From Ruminococcus sp. (GTDB taxonomy: Bacteria; Bacillota; Clostridia; Oscillospirales; Acutalibacteraceae), in NCBI GenBank assembly GCA_017411385.1, contig JAFQQF010000002.1:26651-90650 (forward strand): DNA of 64,000 nucleotides, written 5' to 3'. Positions within the stretch are counted from its first letter, which is position 1, and every line of letters starts with the position of its first letter. This document shows positions 26,667 to 36,027 of this stretch, in pieces. The translations under genes were made by a program, and so were the position numbers. The notes under the pieces are model-generated. The model worked only from the letters and a program-made list of their open reading frames with translations, was not told where the DNA came from and searched no databases.

Positions 26667-28109
26667 TTATCTTTTTTTCCATATAAGGGGATTAAGTCCT
26701 AAAATCAAGGGGAAGATTTCTAGTCTGCCAAGGAGCATAGCAAGGCTTAATAGTATTTTGGAGAAGGCAGAGTATTCAGCGTAGCTCAGGGTGGGGCCTA
26801 CTGTTGCAAAGCCCGGACCAATGTTGTTAAAGCACGCCAGAGTCGCACTCAGGTTTGTTTCTATGCTGAATGGCCCGATGCTCAGCAGGATGAAAATGCC
26901 GATAACTATAATCGCATAGATTACAAAGTAAGAAGCTGTGCCGCTGAGTGTTTGCTCGTCAACTCGCTTGCCGTCAAGCTTTACGATTCTTACAGAGCGG
27001 GGGTGGAGTAGCTTTTTCAGCTCTCTGAGCACAGACTTGATAAGGATTATAACTCTGGAAACCTTCAGACCGCCTGCAGTGGAGCCTGCACATCCACCGA
27101 TTACCATAAGAAGCATCAATATAGACTTGGATAAACCGGGCCACAGGTCAAAGTCTGTTGTTGCATAGCCTGTGGTGGATATGATTGATGACACCTGGAA
27201 GGTGGTCATTCTCAACACTTCTTCAATGCCGTCATACATCTTGTAGATGTTTATGGCGATAACGCCGATGCTCAGTAAAACTATTGAAACAAAGCACCAC
27301 AGCTCTGTGCTTTTGAGTACGGACTTGATTTTACCCACAAGCACCAGATAGAAGAGGTTGAAATTTAAGGCAAAGACCAACATAAAGATTGCTATTACCC
27401 ATTGCAGATAAGGGCTGTAGCCTGCAATGCTGTCCGCCTTGATACCGAAGCCACCTGTACCTGCTGTTCCGAAAGCGTGCACTATGCTGTCAAAGAGTGG
27501 CATTCCTCCGCACAGAAGCATAACTATCTCAACGGCTGTTAGAACAACGTAGATAAGATACAGTATTTTTGCTGTATCCCTTGCTTTTGGCAAAAGCTTG
27601 CCAACCTCGGGACCCGGCATCTCTGCACGCATAATGTGGATAGAACGGTCAGAGATGTTGGGTATAAGTGCCATCACGAAAACGAGAACACCCATACCGC
27701 CAATCCAGTGAGTAAAGCTTCGCCAGAACAATAATCCGTGACTCATACTCTCTATGTCAGTCAGAATTGAAGCACCTGTGGTTGTAAAACCGCTGACTGT
27801 TTCGAAGAAAGCATCAACGTAGGAGGGGATTTCTCCACTTATTACAAAGGGTAAAGCACCGAACAGTGCCATCAAAAGCCAAGCGTAGGTTACTATCGCA
27901 AAGCTTTCTTTGGCATAAATAACCTTTGTTCCGGGACGTGTGGTGAATTTGAGTATCAAGCCTGTGCTCAGACAGATTCCTATGGTAATAAGGAAAGCGT
28001 AGGCGCAGGCTTCTTTATACAGAAAAGAAACTATCAGTGGAAGTGCAAGTAAGGCTGCCTCAGCCAATGCAATATGACCGATAGTGTTCAGAACCATTCT
28101 TCTGTTCAT
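26667..28109 (-). CDS. trkH: potassium uptake transporter TrkH/KtrB family
   Basis: 480-residue membrane subunit of the Trk/Ktr potassium uptake system. Four pore loops with selectivity-filter glycines can be found: VSGFTTTGAS, GTAGTGGFG, STTGYATTDF and NIGPGFATVGP. The HWIGGMGVLVFVMAL and GGCAGSTAGGLKVSR segments are family hallmarks. It directly follows trkA with eight bases between them, so the cytoplasmic gating subunit and pore are made together. Confidence 0.96.
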   Translation of the reverse strand: MNRRMVLNTIGHIALAEAALLALPLIVSFLYKEACAYAFLITIGICLSTGLILKFTTRPGTKVIYAKESFAIVTYAWLLMALFGALPFVISGEIPSYVDAFFETVSGFTTTGASILTDIESMSHGLLFWRSFTHWIGGMGVLVFVMALIPNISDRSIHIMRAEMPGPEVGKLLPKARDTAKILYLIYVVLTAVEIVMLLCGGMPLFDSIVHAFGTAGTGGFGIKADSIAGYSPYLQWVIAIFMLVFALNFNLFYLVLVGKIKSVLKSTELWCFVSIVLLSIGVIAINIYKMYDGIEEVLRMTTFQVSSIISTTGYATTDFDLWPGLSKSILMLLMVIGGCAGSTAGGLKVSRVIILIKSVLRELKKLLHPRSVRIVKLDGKRVDEQTLSGTASYFVIYAIIVIGIFILLSIGPFSIETNLSATLACFNNIGPGFATVGPTLSYAEYSAFSKILLSLAMLLGRLEIFPLILGLNPLIWKKR

Positions 28110-28117
28110 AAGCTACC

Positions 28118-29476
28118 TCAATCAACTATATCGGCAAGGTCATAAAGAATGTGGTCTTTGCTGATAACAATAACCTTGTCGCCTGCCATAATCACATCGT
28201 TACCTGTGGGGACAATCGCCTTGCGGTTTCTGAGAATTCCTGCAATAAGAATGCTTTTTTTGAAAGTGATGTCCTTCAAAGGAATGTCTATATATTTGAA
28301 TTCAGGATGAACGTTGAATTTCAGAGCTTCAGCGTTGCCATCCATAATTTTGTAAAGCTTTTCAACGTTGCTTCCTACGCTGTTCTGCATAGCGCGAGCG
28401 TAACGCACTATAACATCGGAAATTGTTCGTCTGGGTGAAACAATCGTGTCGAGTCCCAGCTTTGCGGCAAGAGGAACAAACTCCTGCCTGTTAACCTTGG
28501 TGATAACCTTGGGAACGTTGTTTGTGGCAGCATAGTAGGAGATAAGGATGTTTTCCTCATCAATACCTGTAAGTGACACAAAAGCATCCATATTTCCAAG
28601 GCCTTCTTCGCGGAGAAGCTCCTGCTGAGCACCATCACCCAATATTACGTTAGCGCCGGGCAGTGCCTCTTCCAGCTCCTGACATCTGACAGGGTTTTTG
28701 TCAATGATTGTGACCGAGCTGCCTGAGGCAAGGAGTATTTTTGAAAGATAATAAGCAGTACGGCTACCGCCGAGAATCATAACGTTCTTAGCCTGCTTGC
28801 GGGTAATCTTCATACTTCTCAGAAGCTTGAGGATTTCAGTGGGAGCGGCAGTAAGAGCAATCTTATCTCCACCCTTAAGCTCAAAGTTACCGTCTGGGAT
28901 GAAGACATCTTCGCCGCGCTGAACAGCACAGATAAGAAACTTAGCGGTTTGCTGTTTTCTCAAATCCATAATTCTGCAGCCTGAAAGGGGAGAGTCCTCC
29001 TTGAGCACCAGCTCGATAATCTCAAAATTTCTGGTTGAGAAGGTTTCGATATGAACTGCCGAAGGGAGCTTCAGAACATTGTATATATCATAGGCAGAGA
29101 ATCTCTCGGGATTGATAGACATAGAAAGTCCCAACTGTTGCTGAAGAAATCCCAAGTTGTTCTCGTTGTATGCCCTGTCGCGGATTCGTGCGATGGTGTT
29201 CTGTGCACCCAAGGTTTTTGCGATATAGCAGGAAAGCATATTCATTTCGTCTGAGCCTGTGACTGATACGAACATATCTGCTTTGTCAACACCTGCCTCG
29301 GCAAGAATCTCGCAGTCGGTGCCGATGCCGTGAACACCCATAACATCGTATATGTTGTTGATTTCGGAAATCTTAGCTTCATCTTTATCAATGGCTACAA
29401 CCTCATGGTTTTCTTTAACAAGGCTTGAAATCAAAGCTTCTCCGACCTTGCCGCAACCGACAATTATGATCTTCAT
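28118..29476 (-). CDS. trkA: potassium transporter regulatory subunit TrkA
   Basis: 452 residues starting at MKIIIVGCGKVGEALISS, with AAAGGAGATTGCT before the ATG; the open frame extends 14 codons upstream but without a site. Two tandem RCK units are present: Rossmann folds GCGKVGEAL and GGSRTAYYLSKILLASG, each followed by a TrkA-C domain. It binds NAD(H)/ATP and gates TrkH from the cytoplasm. First gene of the trkA-trkH operon. Confidence 0.95.
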   Translation of the reverse strand: MKIIIVGCGKVGEALISSLVKENHEVVAIDKDEAKISEINNIYDVMGVHGIGTDCEILAEAGVDKADMFVSVTGSDEMNMLSCYIAKTLGAQNTIARIRDRAYNENNLGFLQQQLGLSMSINPERFSAYDIYNVLKLPSAVHIETFSTRNFEIIELVLKEDSPLSGCRIMDLRKQQTAKFLICAVQRGEDVFIPDGNFELKGGDKIALTAAPTEILKLLRSMKITRKQAKNVMILGGSRTAYYLSKILLASGSSVTIIDKNPVRCQELEEALPGANVILGDGAQQELLREEGLGNMDAFVSLTGIDEENILISYYAATNNVPKVITKVNRQEFVPLAAKLGLDTIVSPRRTISDVIVRYARAMQNSVGSNVEKLYKIMDGNAEALKFNVHPEFKYIDIPLKDITFKKSILIAGILRNRKAIVPTGNDVIMAGDKVIVISKDHILYDLADIVD

Positions 29477-29521
29477 AGCAATCTCCTTTATAAAAGTATT
29501 ATCCATCAATAAACTCACTCT

Positions 29522-29550
29522 ATATTACAACTTTTCTTAAAAAAAAACAA
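29522..29550 (-). promoter_or_regulatory. promoter of trkA-trkH
   Basis: Minus-strand TTGTTT (29545-29550), 17-base T/A-rich spacer, TAATAT (29522-29527). Confidence 0.5.
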
Positions 29551-29691
29551 TGATATTTTATATTTTCTTTTCCTTTTTATGAACATTTTATCTGTTTGGT
29601 CTTATAAAATGTGAATTCAGGAATTTATTTCCGAATGTAATCAGACTCTTTTTGCTTATAATATTAATAACCTAAAAGAAAAGGTGATATT

Positions 29692-29889
29692 ATGAATGAA
29701 AATAAAAACCCTTCCCGTTTTCCCGAGGAAATGCCTGCCGGAGAAAACAAAAAGCTTAACCACGGGGTGATTGTTGATGTTGTGCAGAGTGAGCTTTGTC
29801 CTCCGACTGCCACTCAGCCTGTAAGCCCTGCAGACACAGACTCTATCAACACGGAATTTGCAAAGCAGGCACAACAGAATAAAGCATAA
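29692..29889 (+). CDS. small hypothetical protein
   Basis: 65 residues with AAAAGGTGATATT before the ATG, a TATAAT hexamer at about 29657 and a terminator right after the stop, so it looks like a real monocistronic gene. The sequence is polar, Pro/Asn/Gln-rich (FPEEMPAGENKKLNHGVIVD, CPPTATQPVSPAD), without a signal peptide or membrane span. No family recognised. Confidence 0.6.
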   Translation: MNENKNPSRFPEEMPAGENKKLNHGVIVDVVQSELCPPTATQPVSPADTDSINTEFAKQAQQNKA

Positions 29890-29894
29890 AAAAA

Positions 29895-29937
29895 CGCACA
29901 GCAAGAGTTAGTAAAACCCGTTGCTGTGCGGTCTTTT
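29895..29937 (+). terminator. terminator of the small gene
   Basis: Ten-base arms CGCACAGCAA and TTGCTGTGCG followed by GTCTTTTTG. Confidence 0.85.
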
Positions 29938-29953
29938 TGTATAGACAAGATTA

Positions 29954-29982
29954 TTGACAAAGAAGAATATAAATTGTATCAT
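29954..29982 (+). promoter_or_regulatory. promoter of the DUF2079 gene
   Basis: TTGACA (29954-29959), 17-base spacer, TATCAT (29977-29982). Confidence 0.7.
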
Positions 29983-30023
29983 AATGTAGTATTATTATGG
30001 CTTTTTAGAAAAGGAGATGTGAA

Positions 30024-31895
30024 ATGAAAAATCTGAAAGATAACCCTGTTGTTGAAAAGGTCAGAAAGGCTTTTGACGTCTGCGGTTTGCCCCAGATGCT
30101 TTTGCTTAGAATTTTTACTGCCTTTTTCACTGTGTCGGGCGTTATGATTATGGTTCTTGACAAGCAGGGCATAGAGCCGCTTTCGAACCCTAAGGATTAT
30201 ATGGGCGAGGTTAATTTTACCATAATGCTCTTGTACTGTATCGGAGTGGTTTTTGCACTTACCCTCCTATATATGGGTTTGCCTAAAAAATTCAGGATAA
30301 TCGACCCTATTTGTACTATAGCTTCTGTTTTGTTCTTTGATTGGAAGCTGTTGTATATGCAAAACAATGTATATGCTACTGTGGGCACAGCCTTGGTTAC
30401 TCTTGTAATTGTCGCTTACGCTCTGGGTAAGTTTAAGACTCACGGCTTCTTTGAAAACAGAAAATGGTGGGTTTACGGCATAGCGGCGCTGGTTGCAACT
30501 CTTGCAATGACTGCATATATTGCGGTTTGCTCCATCTGTCATCATTATATGTTTATGACCGGTGCTGTGGATTTTGGACTCTTTGTTCAAAGCTTTCATT
30601 CCTTGGCTGACAATCTGACAGCGGTTAACAGCTGTGAGCGCGATATGCTGATGTCGCATTTCAACATCCACTCATCCTACATATTCTATCTGTTTGTTCC
30701 TATCTTCAAGATTTTTCCCTGTGCAGAAACCCTCTTGGTGCTTCAGGCAATCTTTGCAATGGGCGGTATTGTGCCCCTTATGCTCATTCTGAAAAACAGA
30801 AACTTCAAGGGGCTTTCCATGCTGGGACTCGGGCTTGCTTATGTATTAAGCATTTGCCTCATAGCACCCTGCTTCTATGATTTCCACGAAAATGCATTCC
30901 TGCCTACTCTGCTTATGTGGACTCTGTGGGCAATGGATTCAAAGAAAACAATACCCTTCTATGCTTTCTCTGTGCTGGTTTGCCTTGTGAAAGAGGACGC
31001 ACCCTTGTTTGTTATTTGTATCGGCTTGTATGCATTCTTTGAGAATAAAGGCGACAAAAAGCGTTTTCACGGTTTAGTTGTAGCATTCCTGAGTGCTGTA
31101 TATATGCTCTTTATTACAAGCTGGCTTACAAAGCATGGTGATGGTCAGAATATGACATACTGGCGTTTCGGACATCTGATGCTCGAAAGAGAACAGGGTA
31201 TGGTGGATGTGCTTGTAAATTCCCTTAAGAATCCCGGATACCTTTTCAGTACACTTTGCACCGAGGCTACTTTGCCCTTCCTTGTGCAGGTTATGCTGCC
31301 GCTGCTGTTTATGCCTTTCTTTACAAAGAAGATTCACCGCTTCCTGCTTATGGTTCCATTCGTTGTAACAAATCTTGTTGTCGGTGCTTATTACCAATAT
31401 GCAGGACAGATAGGCTATCAGTACATCTTCGGACCTGTAACCCTGCTTATATTTATGAGTGTAATTAACATTGATGATATGAGCGAAGGTGTCCGCAGAA
31501 ATATCCCCATATTGGTGTTTGCTTCATCCTTTGTATTCTTTGCTGGTATTGAGTCTTACAACACCTTCTATTATGAATATTACACAGAGAACAAGGATTA
31601 TTATGTTCGCTCAGAGGAAACTCTGCAGTCAATTCCCGAGAATGCAGTTATCGGCGGTGACTCTGTGCTGATTTCACATCTTTGCGACCGCAAGGAGGTT
31701 TATATCTTCGACAAGAATGATATGAACGCAGACAGGACAGCAATTCTTGAGCCTGACCGCTACGACTTTATTGTTCTGAGAATTAATTCTGAAGTTTATA
31801 ATTCAGCGGCACCCTTGCTTGAACAGGAGGGATACACCCTCTGGAAGCAGGCAGGAAGCCACCTTGCAATTTATAAGCATCCTAATTACAGATAA
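30024..31895 (+). CDS. DUF2079 multi-pass membrane protein
   Basis: 623 residues with about 12-13 hydrophobic helices. Features of the DUF2079 family include the first extracytoplasmic loop VDFGLFVQSFHSLADNLTAV, FNIHSSYIFYLFVPIFKIFP, YDFHENAFLPTLLMWTLWA and LVKEDAPLFVICIGLYAFFENK. The family is related in topology to lipid-linked sugar glycosyltransferases (GT-C type), but the activity is not established. The C-terminal 120 residues form a soluble domain (VIGGDSVLISHLCDRKEVYIF). It is a single-gene unit with its own promoter and terminator. Confidence 0.85.
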   Translation: MKNLKDNPVVEKVRKAFDVCGLPQMLLLRIFTAFFTVSGVMIMVLDKQGIEPLSNPKDYMGEVNFTIMLLYCIGVVFALTLLYMGLPKKFRIIDPICTIASVLFFDWKLLYMQNNVYATVGTALVTLVIVAYALGKFKTHGFFENRKWWVYGIAALVATLAMTAYIAVCSICHHYMFMTGAVDFGLFVQSFHSLADNLTAVNSCERDMLMSHFNIHSSYIFYLFVPIFKIFPCAETLLVLQAIFAMGGIVPLMLILKNRNFKGLSMLGLGLAYVLSICLIAPCFYDFHENAFLPTLLMWTLWAMDSKKTIPFYAFSVLVCLVKEDAPLFVICIGLYAFFENKGDKKRFHGLVVAFLSAVYMLFITSWLTKHGDGQNMTYWRFGHLMLEREQGMVDVLVNSLKNPGYLFSTLCTEATLPFLVQVMLPLLFMPFFTKKIHRFLLMVPFVVTNLVVGAYYQYAGQIGYQYIFGPVTLLIFMSVINIDDMSEGVRRNIPILVFASSFVFFAGIESYNTFYYEYYTENKDYYVRSEETLQSIPENAVIGGDSVLISHLCDRKEVYIFDKNDMNADRTAILEPDRYDFIVLRINSEVYNSAAPLLEQEGYTLWKQAGSHLAIYKHPNYR

Positions 31896-31907
31896 CTGAA
31901 TACTCCA

Positions 31908-31952
31908 AGCAGTCTCAGAGAAAGTGCTTTTTCTCTGAGGCTGTTTTTTCTT
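31908..31952 (+). terminator. terminator of the DUF2079 gene
   Basis: Hairpin with CTCAGAGAAA and TTTCTCTGAG arms extended by CAG/CTG, then TTTTTTC. Confidence 0.87.
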
Positions 31953-32024
31953 GCGACTTTATTGTATTTTCTGCTTTGTTAAAAGTACACATACGCGGTT
32001 TTGTTTTTTTGGAAGAATAATGAA

Positions 32025-32053
32025 TTGACGCAATAAAAAAACAAGTGTACTAT
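32025..32053 (+). promoter_or_regulatory. promoter of the LRR-dockerin gene
   Basis: TTGACG (32025-32030), 17-base A-rich spacer, TACTAT (32048-32053). Confidence 0.65.
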
Positions 32054-32108
32054 TATAGCAGACGAAGTCTTAAAAGACTATCGATAAAATAATAAAGGAG
32101 AGGTTTAT

Positions 32109-34130
32109 ATGAAAACGTGGAAAAATCTTTTAAGCATTATGTTGGCATTTCTGCTTCTGATAAGCTCAGTGTGCGTTATGCCTCTGAGTGTAAGTGCGGT
32201 ACAGAATCAATTGGTAAAGTTTGAAAACTACGAGTATATTCTGTGGGGTGACGGTAATGCGTCCATTTATTCCTGTTCTACTGATGAGGCAGAGGTTGTT
32301 GTTCCTGCTTCGATTGACGGAAAAAAGGTAAGTTCTGTTATGAGCGGTGCTTACAGTAACAATGCCGGAATTAAGTCTGTTATTGTGGAAGAGGGAATAA
32401 GATTTCTTGAACATGAGTCTTTTATGAATTGTAAGAATCTGGAGAAGGTAAGCCTTCCGTCAAGTCTTGAAAAAATCGGATATGCTGTATTTGATGGTTG
32501 TTCAAAGCTTTCTGATATTGAAATTCCCTCTAATGTAAGTGTGATTGATGATCAGGCTTTTTCGGGTTGCAAATCTCTTGCAAAAATCAATTTACCCGAT
32601 AGCCTTGAAATAATAGGCGAGTATGCTTTCTGCGATTGTGACTCTCTGACAGAAATAACAATTCCCGAAAACGCAAAAGACATCAAGAGCGAGGCTTTTC
32701 TCGCCTGTTCTTCCCTTGATGAGATTAATCTTCCCAAGGGAACTCAGTTGTGCATTGGGAAAGATGCTTTCCATGATACAGCATGGTATGAAGCACAGCC
32801 TGAGGGACTTATGTATATTGATGGCTATGTTATCGGATATAAAGGCAGAATGGAATATAACACAGAGCTTGTTTTTAAAGATGGTGCAGAGATAATAGGC
32901 AATGATTTGTTTATGAATTGTTCTGAGCTTTCAAGTGTTGTTTTCCCCGACACTATGAAAACTATCTGCAGCTATACATTCAAGGGTTGTGAGAATCTTT
33001 CTTCGGTAACCTTACCTGATTCAATCACACACATAGGATTCGGAGCCTTTGAGGAATGCAGTAACCTTAAGAGCATAACTTTACCAAAGAATATACAGGT
33101 AATAGATGCATCTTTCAGAAGAACCGGAATTGAAAAGGTGGAAATCCCGGGAACTGTTATTGATATGGAAAGTGCGTTTGCGTCTTGCTATGACCTTGTG
33201 GAGGTTACACTGGGTGATAATCTCAGCGCAATAAGCGGTTATGCTTTTAAAAATTGTGTTGCTCTGGAGTCCGTTGTTATTCCTGACAGTGTTACTGTTA
33301 TTGATACAGAAGCATTTGCAGGCTGCACTAATCTTAAGAATGTAACTTTTAATGGTTATATCGAAGATATGGGAAGCGATGTGTTTAAGGACACCGGATG
33401 GTTTGAGGCAAGCCCTGACAATATGATGTATCTGAACAATGTTATCCTTGGTTACAACGGAAGAAGGTCTGATTTGAGCAAGGTTGTGATTAAGGATGGT
33501 ACAACAGTTATCGCAGATGGTGCTTTTCAGTATGTAGAAGATTTATCTGAGGTTGTTTTCCCTCAGGGAATAAAAGTGATTGGTGACTATTCTTTCTATG
33601 CATGTAATCTCGGCGATTTGGCTATTCCCGATACTGTTGAGTATATAGGAAACTTTGCGTTTTGCGCAAGCAAGCTTTCTTCGTTGGTTATTGAAGGTGA
33701 TGCACAAATCGGCACAAGAGCTTTTATCAGCTGTCCTAATCTCAAGTCAGTAACACTTTCTGCAAGTATTGACGAAATAGGTTCCGAAGCATTAGGCACA
33801 TATTTCGGTATGACAGCACCTGTGGAAAAGTACGAGGGATTCACAATCTATGGTTACGAAGGTTCAGCTGCAGAGGAATATGCGCAGGAGATGGACTTCA
33901 GGTTTATTGACCTTAAAAATGGTATTGTCGGTGATGCGGATGCAGACGGTGTTATTACCATCAAGGATGCTACTGTAATCCAGAAATATACTGCATCTCT
34001 TGAAGAACTTACTGCTGCTACTCTTGATTTTACAGATGTTGACGGAGATACAGATGTTAACATCAAGGATGCAACAATGATTCAGAAGTACATTGCCGGA
34101 CTTACAAACAGATTTAATATAGGTATTTAA
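32109..34130 (+). CDS. secreted BspA-type leucine-rich-repeat protein with C-terminal dockerin
   Basis: 673 residues. Signal peptide to about residue 31 (PLSVSA). Residues ~45-590 are about 20 BspA/TpLRR-type (LRR_5) repeats with the recurring pattern AFxGCxxLxxIxLPxSLxxIG, interrupted twice by WYEAQPEGLMYIDGYVIGYKG-like spacers. The last 65 residues are a type I dockerin: GDADADGVITIKDATVIQK and DVDGDTDVNIKDATMIQKYI, both calcium loops intact. There is no sortase or membrane anchor, so attachment to the cell would be through a cohesin. LRR_5 proteins usually mediate surface or matrix binding; the ligand is unknown. Confidence 0.93.
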   Translation: MKTWKNLLSIMLAFLLLISSVCVMPLSVSAVQNQLVKFENYEYILWGDGNASIYSCSTDEAEVVVPASIDGKKVSSVMSGAYSNNAGIKSVIVEEGIRFLEHESFMNCKNLEKVSLPSSLEKIGYAVFDGCSKLSDIEIPSNVSVIDDQAFSGCKSLAKINLPDSLEIIGEYAFCDCDSLTEITIPENAKDIKSEAFLACSSLDEINLPKGTQLCIGKDAFHDTAWYEAQPEGLMYIDGYVIGYKGRMEYNTELVFKDGAEIIGNDLFMNCSELSSVVFPDTMKTICSYTFKGCENLSSVTLPDSITHIGFGAFEECSNLKSITLPKNIQVIDASFRRTGIEKVEIPGTVIDMESAFASCYDLVEVTLGDNLSAISGYAFKNCVALESVVIPDSVTVIDTEAFAGCTNLKNVTFNGYIEDMGSDVFKDTGWFEASPDNMMYLNNVILGYNGRRSDLSKVVIKDGTTVIADGAFQYVEDLSEVVFPQGIKVIGDYSFYACNLGDLAIPDTVEYIGNFAFCASKLSSLVIEGDAQIGTRAFISCPNLKSVTLSASIDEIGSEALGTYFGMTAPVEKYEGFTIYGYEGSAAEEYAQEMDFRFIDLKNGIVGDADADGVITIKDATVIQKYTASLEELTAATLDFTDVDGDTDVNIKDATMIQKYIAGLTNRFNIGI

Positions 34131-34150
34131 AGAGAAAATCTAATATAGAA

Positions 34151-34182
34151 AACAGCCGATTTTCATATCGGCTGTTTTTTAG
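34151..34182 (+). terminator. terminator of the LRR-dockerin gene
   Basis: Arms AACAGCCGAT and ATCGGCTGTT, six-base loop, then TTTTTAG. Confidence 0.87.
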
Positions 34183-34196
34183 TGGGTTTATCATAA

Positions 34197-34231
34197 AGAA
34201 AAACGAGCCGATACCTTTTGGGTATCGGCTC
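34197..34231 (-). terminator. terminator of the hydrogenase operon
   Basis: Eleven-base perfect arms (34205-34215 and 34221-34231, GAGCCGATACC on the plus strand); the minus-strand product is followed by a GTTTTTC tail. Confidence 0.85.
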
Positions 34232-34266
34232 TTGTTGTTTATGAAGTCTTAGTAGATTTTTAAGGA

Positions 34267-36009
34267 TTAATACTTCTTTCTCTCAACGTATGTTGTGTGG
34301 AGAAGCTCGTGTGCCTTGTGGCCGCCGGGCTCGCCAAGGTAATCCTCGTAGAGCTTTTTAACGATGGGGCTCTTGTGAGATTTTCTTAAGGGCAGACCTG
34401 CATCCTCAGCATAGAGAACCTTTGCACGCTCTGCACGGATATCTGTGTAGTTTCTGATTTCTGCAGGAACTACGGGCTGACCGCCGCCGTTTACACAACC
34501 GCCGGGACAGCACATAATCTCAACAAACTGATAATCAGCCTTGCCTGCACGGATGTCATCAAGAAGCTTTGCAGCATTCTTAAGACCGGAAGTAACAGCA
34601 ACCTTAACCTCCATACCTGCAACGTTGTAGGTTGCATACTTGATGGGCTCAGTGCCTCTTACCTCTGTGTAGTCAATCTGCTCAAGCTCTTCGCCAGAGA
34701 GAATGTCAGCAACAGAGCGAAGTGCAGCTTCCATAACACCGCCTGTAGCACCGAAGATAACAGCCGCACCTGTGAAGAGTCCGAGAGCGGGATCATACTC
34801 TTCGTCGGGAAGGGCAGTGAACTGGAGGCCTGCTCTCTTAATCATATCAGCAAGCTCTCTTGTTGTGATTACGATATCTACATCCTGAATACCATCTCTG
34901 CCCTCGTCGTCACGCTTGTGCTCGAATTTCTTAGCAGTACAGGGCATTACAGATACGCTTACGATGTTCTTGGGGTCAATGCCTTCCTTCTCAGCGTAGT
35001 AGCTCTTGATGATAGCACCTGTCATCTGCTGGGGAGATTTACAGGTGGAGAGGTTGGGCAGAAGGTCGGGATAGTAGTGCTCGCAGAACTTAACCCAACC
35101 GGGTGAGCAGGAGGTAATCATGGGGAGTACACCGCCGTTCTTTACACGGTCGATGAACTCTGTGCCTTCCTCAACGATTGTAAGGTCAGCACCGAAGTTG
35201 GTATCAAATACCTTATCAAAGCCAAGGCGTCTGAGAGCGGCAACCATTTTGCCCTCTGCATTTGTGCCCATAGGAAGTCCGAACTCTTCGCCGATAGCTG
35301 CTCTTACTGCAGGAGCGGTCTGAACGATAACTACCTTCTCGGGGTCTGCGATAGCTTCGAATACCTTTGCTGTTTCATCCTTAACAACCAGAGCGCCTGT
35401 GGGACAAACAACAGTACACTGACCGCAGGATACGCAGGATGTAGCACCAAGCTCCTGGTCGAATGCACAGCCGATTGTTGAGTCAAAGCCTCTGTGGTTT
35501 GCACCGATAACGCCAACGAACTGCTCTTTACAAGCAGCTACGCAGCGGCGGCAGAGGATACACTTGTTGTTGTTACGTACAAGGTGAGCTGTTGAGGTGT
35601 CGATGGGCTGCTCGGGGTTTTCACCTGCAAAGCGGTTCTCGTCCTCAATGCCGTATTCCTTGCAAAGAGCCTGAAGCTCACAGTTGTTGCTTCTGGGGCA
35701 GGAAAGACACTTTTTGTCGTGGTTGGAGAGAATAAGCTCCAGAGTAGTTCTTCTTGCTTCCTGAACCTTGGGAGTGTTAGTGAAAATTTCTGTTCCCTCT
35801 CTGTCAATGGGGAATACGCAAGCAGCAACAAGGCTTCTTGCACCCTTAACCTCAACAACGCACATACGGCAAGCGCCGATTTCGTTGATTTCACGCAGAT
35901 AGCAGAGAGTGGGGATTCTAATGCCGAACTGACGGCATGCATCAAGAATGGTTGTATTCTTCTCAACAGAGAAAGGCATACCATTGATTTTAATGTTTAT
36001 CATTTCCAT
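34267..36009 (-). CDS. hydA: NAD-linked [FeFe] hydrogenase catalytic subunit
   Basis: 580 residues, last gene of the operon. Order of domains: plant-type [2Fe-2S] (residues 1-75, GIRIPTLCYLREINEIGACRM), His-Cys3 [4Fe-4S] (HDKKCLSCPRSNNCELQ), two-cluster ferredoxin (CILCRRCVAACKE; CVSCGQCTVVCPTGAL), then the H-cluster domain with L1 TSCSPGW, L2 MPCTAKKFE, L3 EIMCCPGGCVNGGG, and the C-terminal SSU tail (AHELLHTTY). It produces or oxidises H2 in the trimeric bifurcating type complex with HydB and HydC. L1 has Ser where many enzymes have the second Cys. The symbol follows the trimeric hydrogenase usage. Confidence 0.95.
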   Translation of the reverse strand: MEMINIKINGMPFSVEKNTTILDACRQFGIRIPTLCYLREINEIGACRMCVVEVKGARSLVAACVFPIDREGTEIFTNTPKVQEARRTTLELILSNHDKKCLSCPRSNNCELQALCKEYGIEDENRFAGENPEQPIDTSTAHLVRNNNKCILCRRCVAACKEQFVGVIGANHRGFDSTIGCAFDQELGATSCVSCGQCTVVCPTGALVVKDETAKVFEAIADPEKVVIVQTAPAVRAAIGEEFGLPMGTNAEGKMVAALRRLGFDKVFDTNFGADLTIVEEGTEFIDRVKNGGVLPMITSCSPGWVKFCEHYYPDLLPNLSTCKSPQQMTGAIIKSYYAEKEGIDPKNIVSVSVMPCTAKKFEHKRDDEGRDGIQDVDIVITTRELADMIKRAGLQFTALPDEEYDPALGLFTGAAVIFGATGGVMEAALRSVADILSGEELEQIDYTEVRGTEPIKYATYNVAGMEVKVAVTSGLKNAAKLLDDIRAGKADYQFVEIMCCPGGCVNGGGQPVVPAEIRNYTDIRAERAKVLYAEDAGLPLRKSHKSPIVKKLYEDYLGEPGGHKAHELLHTTYVERKKY

Positions 36010-36027
36010 AGTAGTTTCTCCTTTCTC

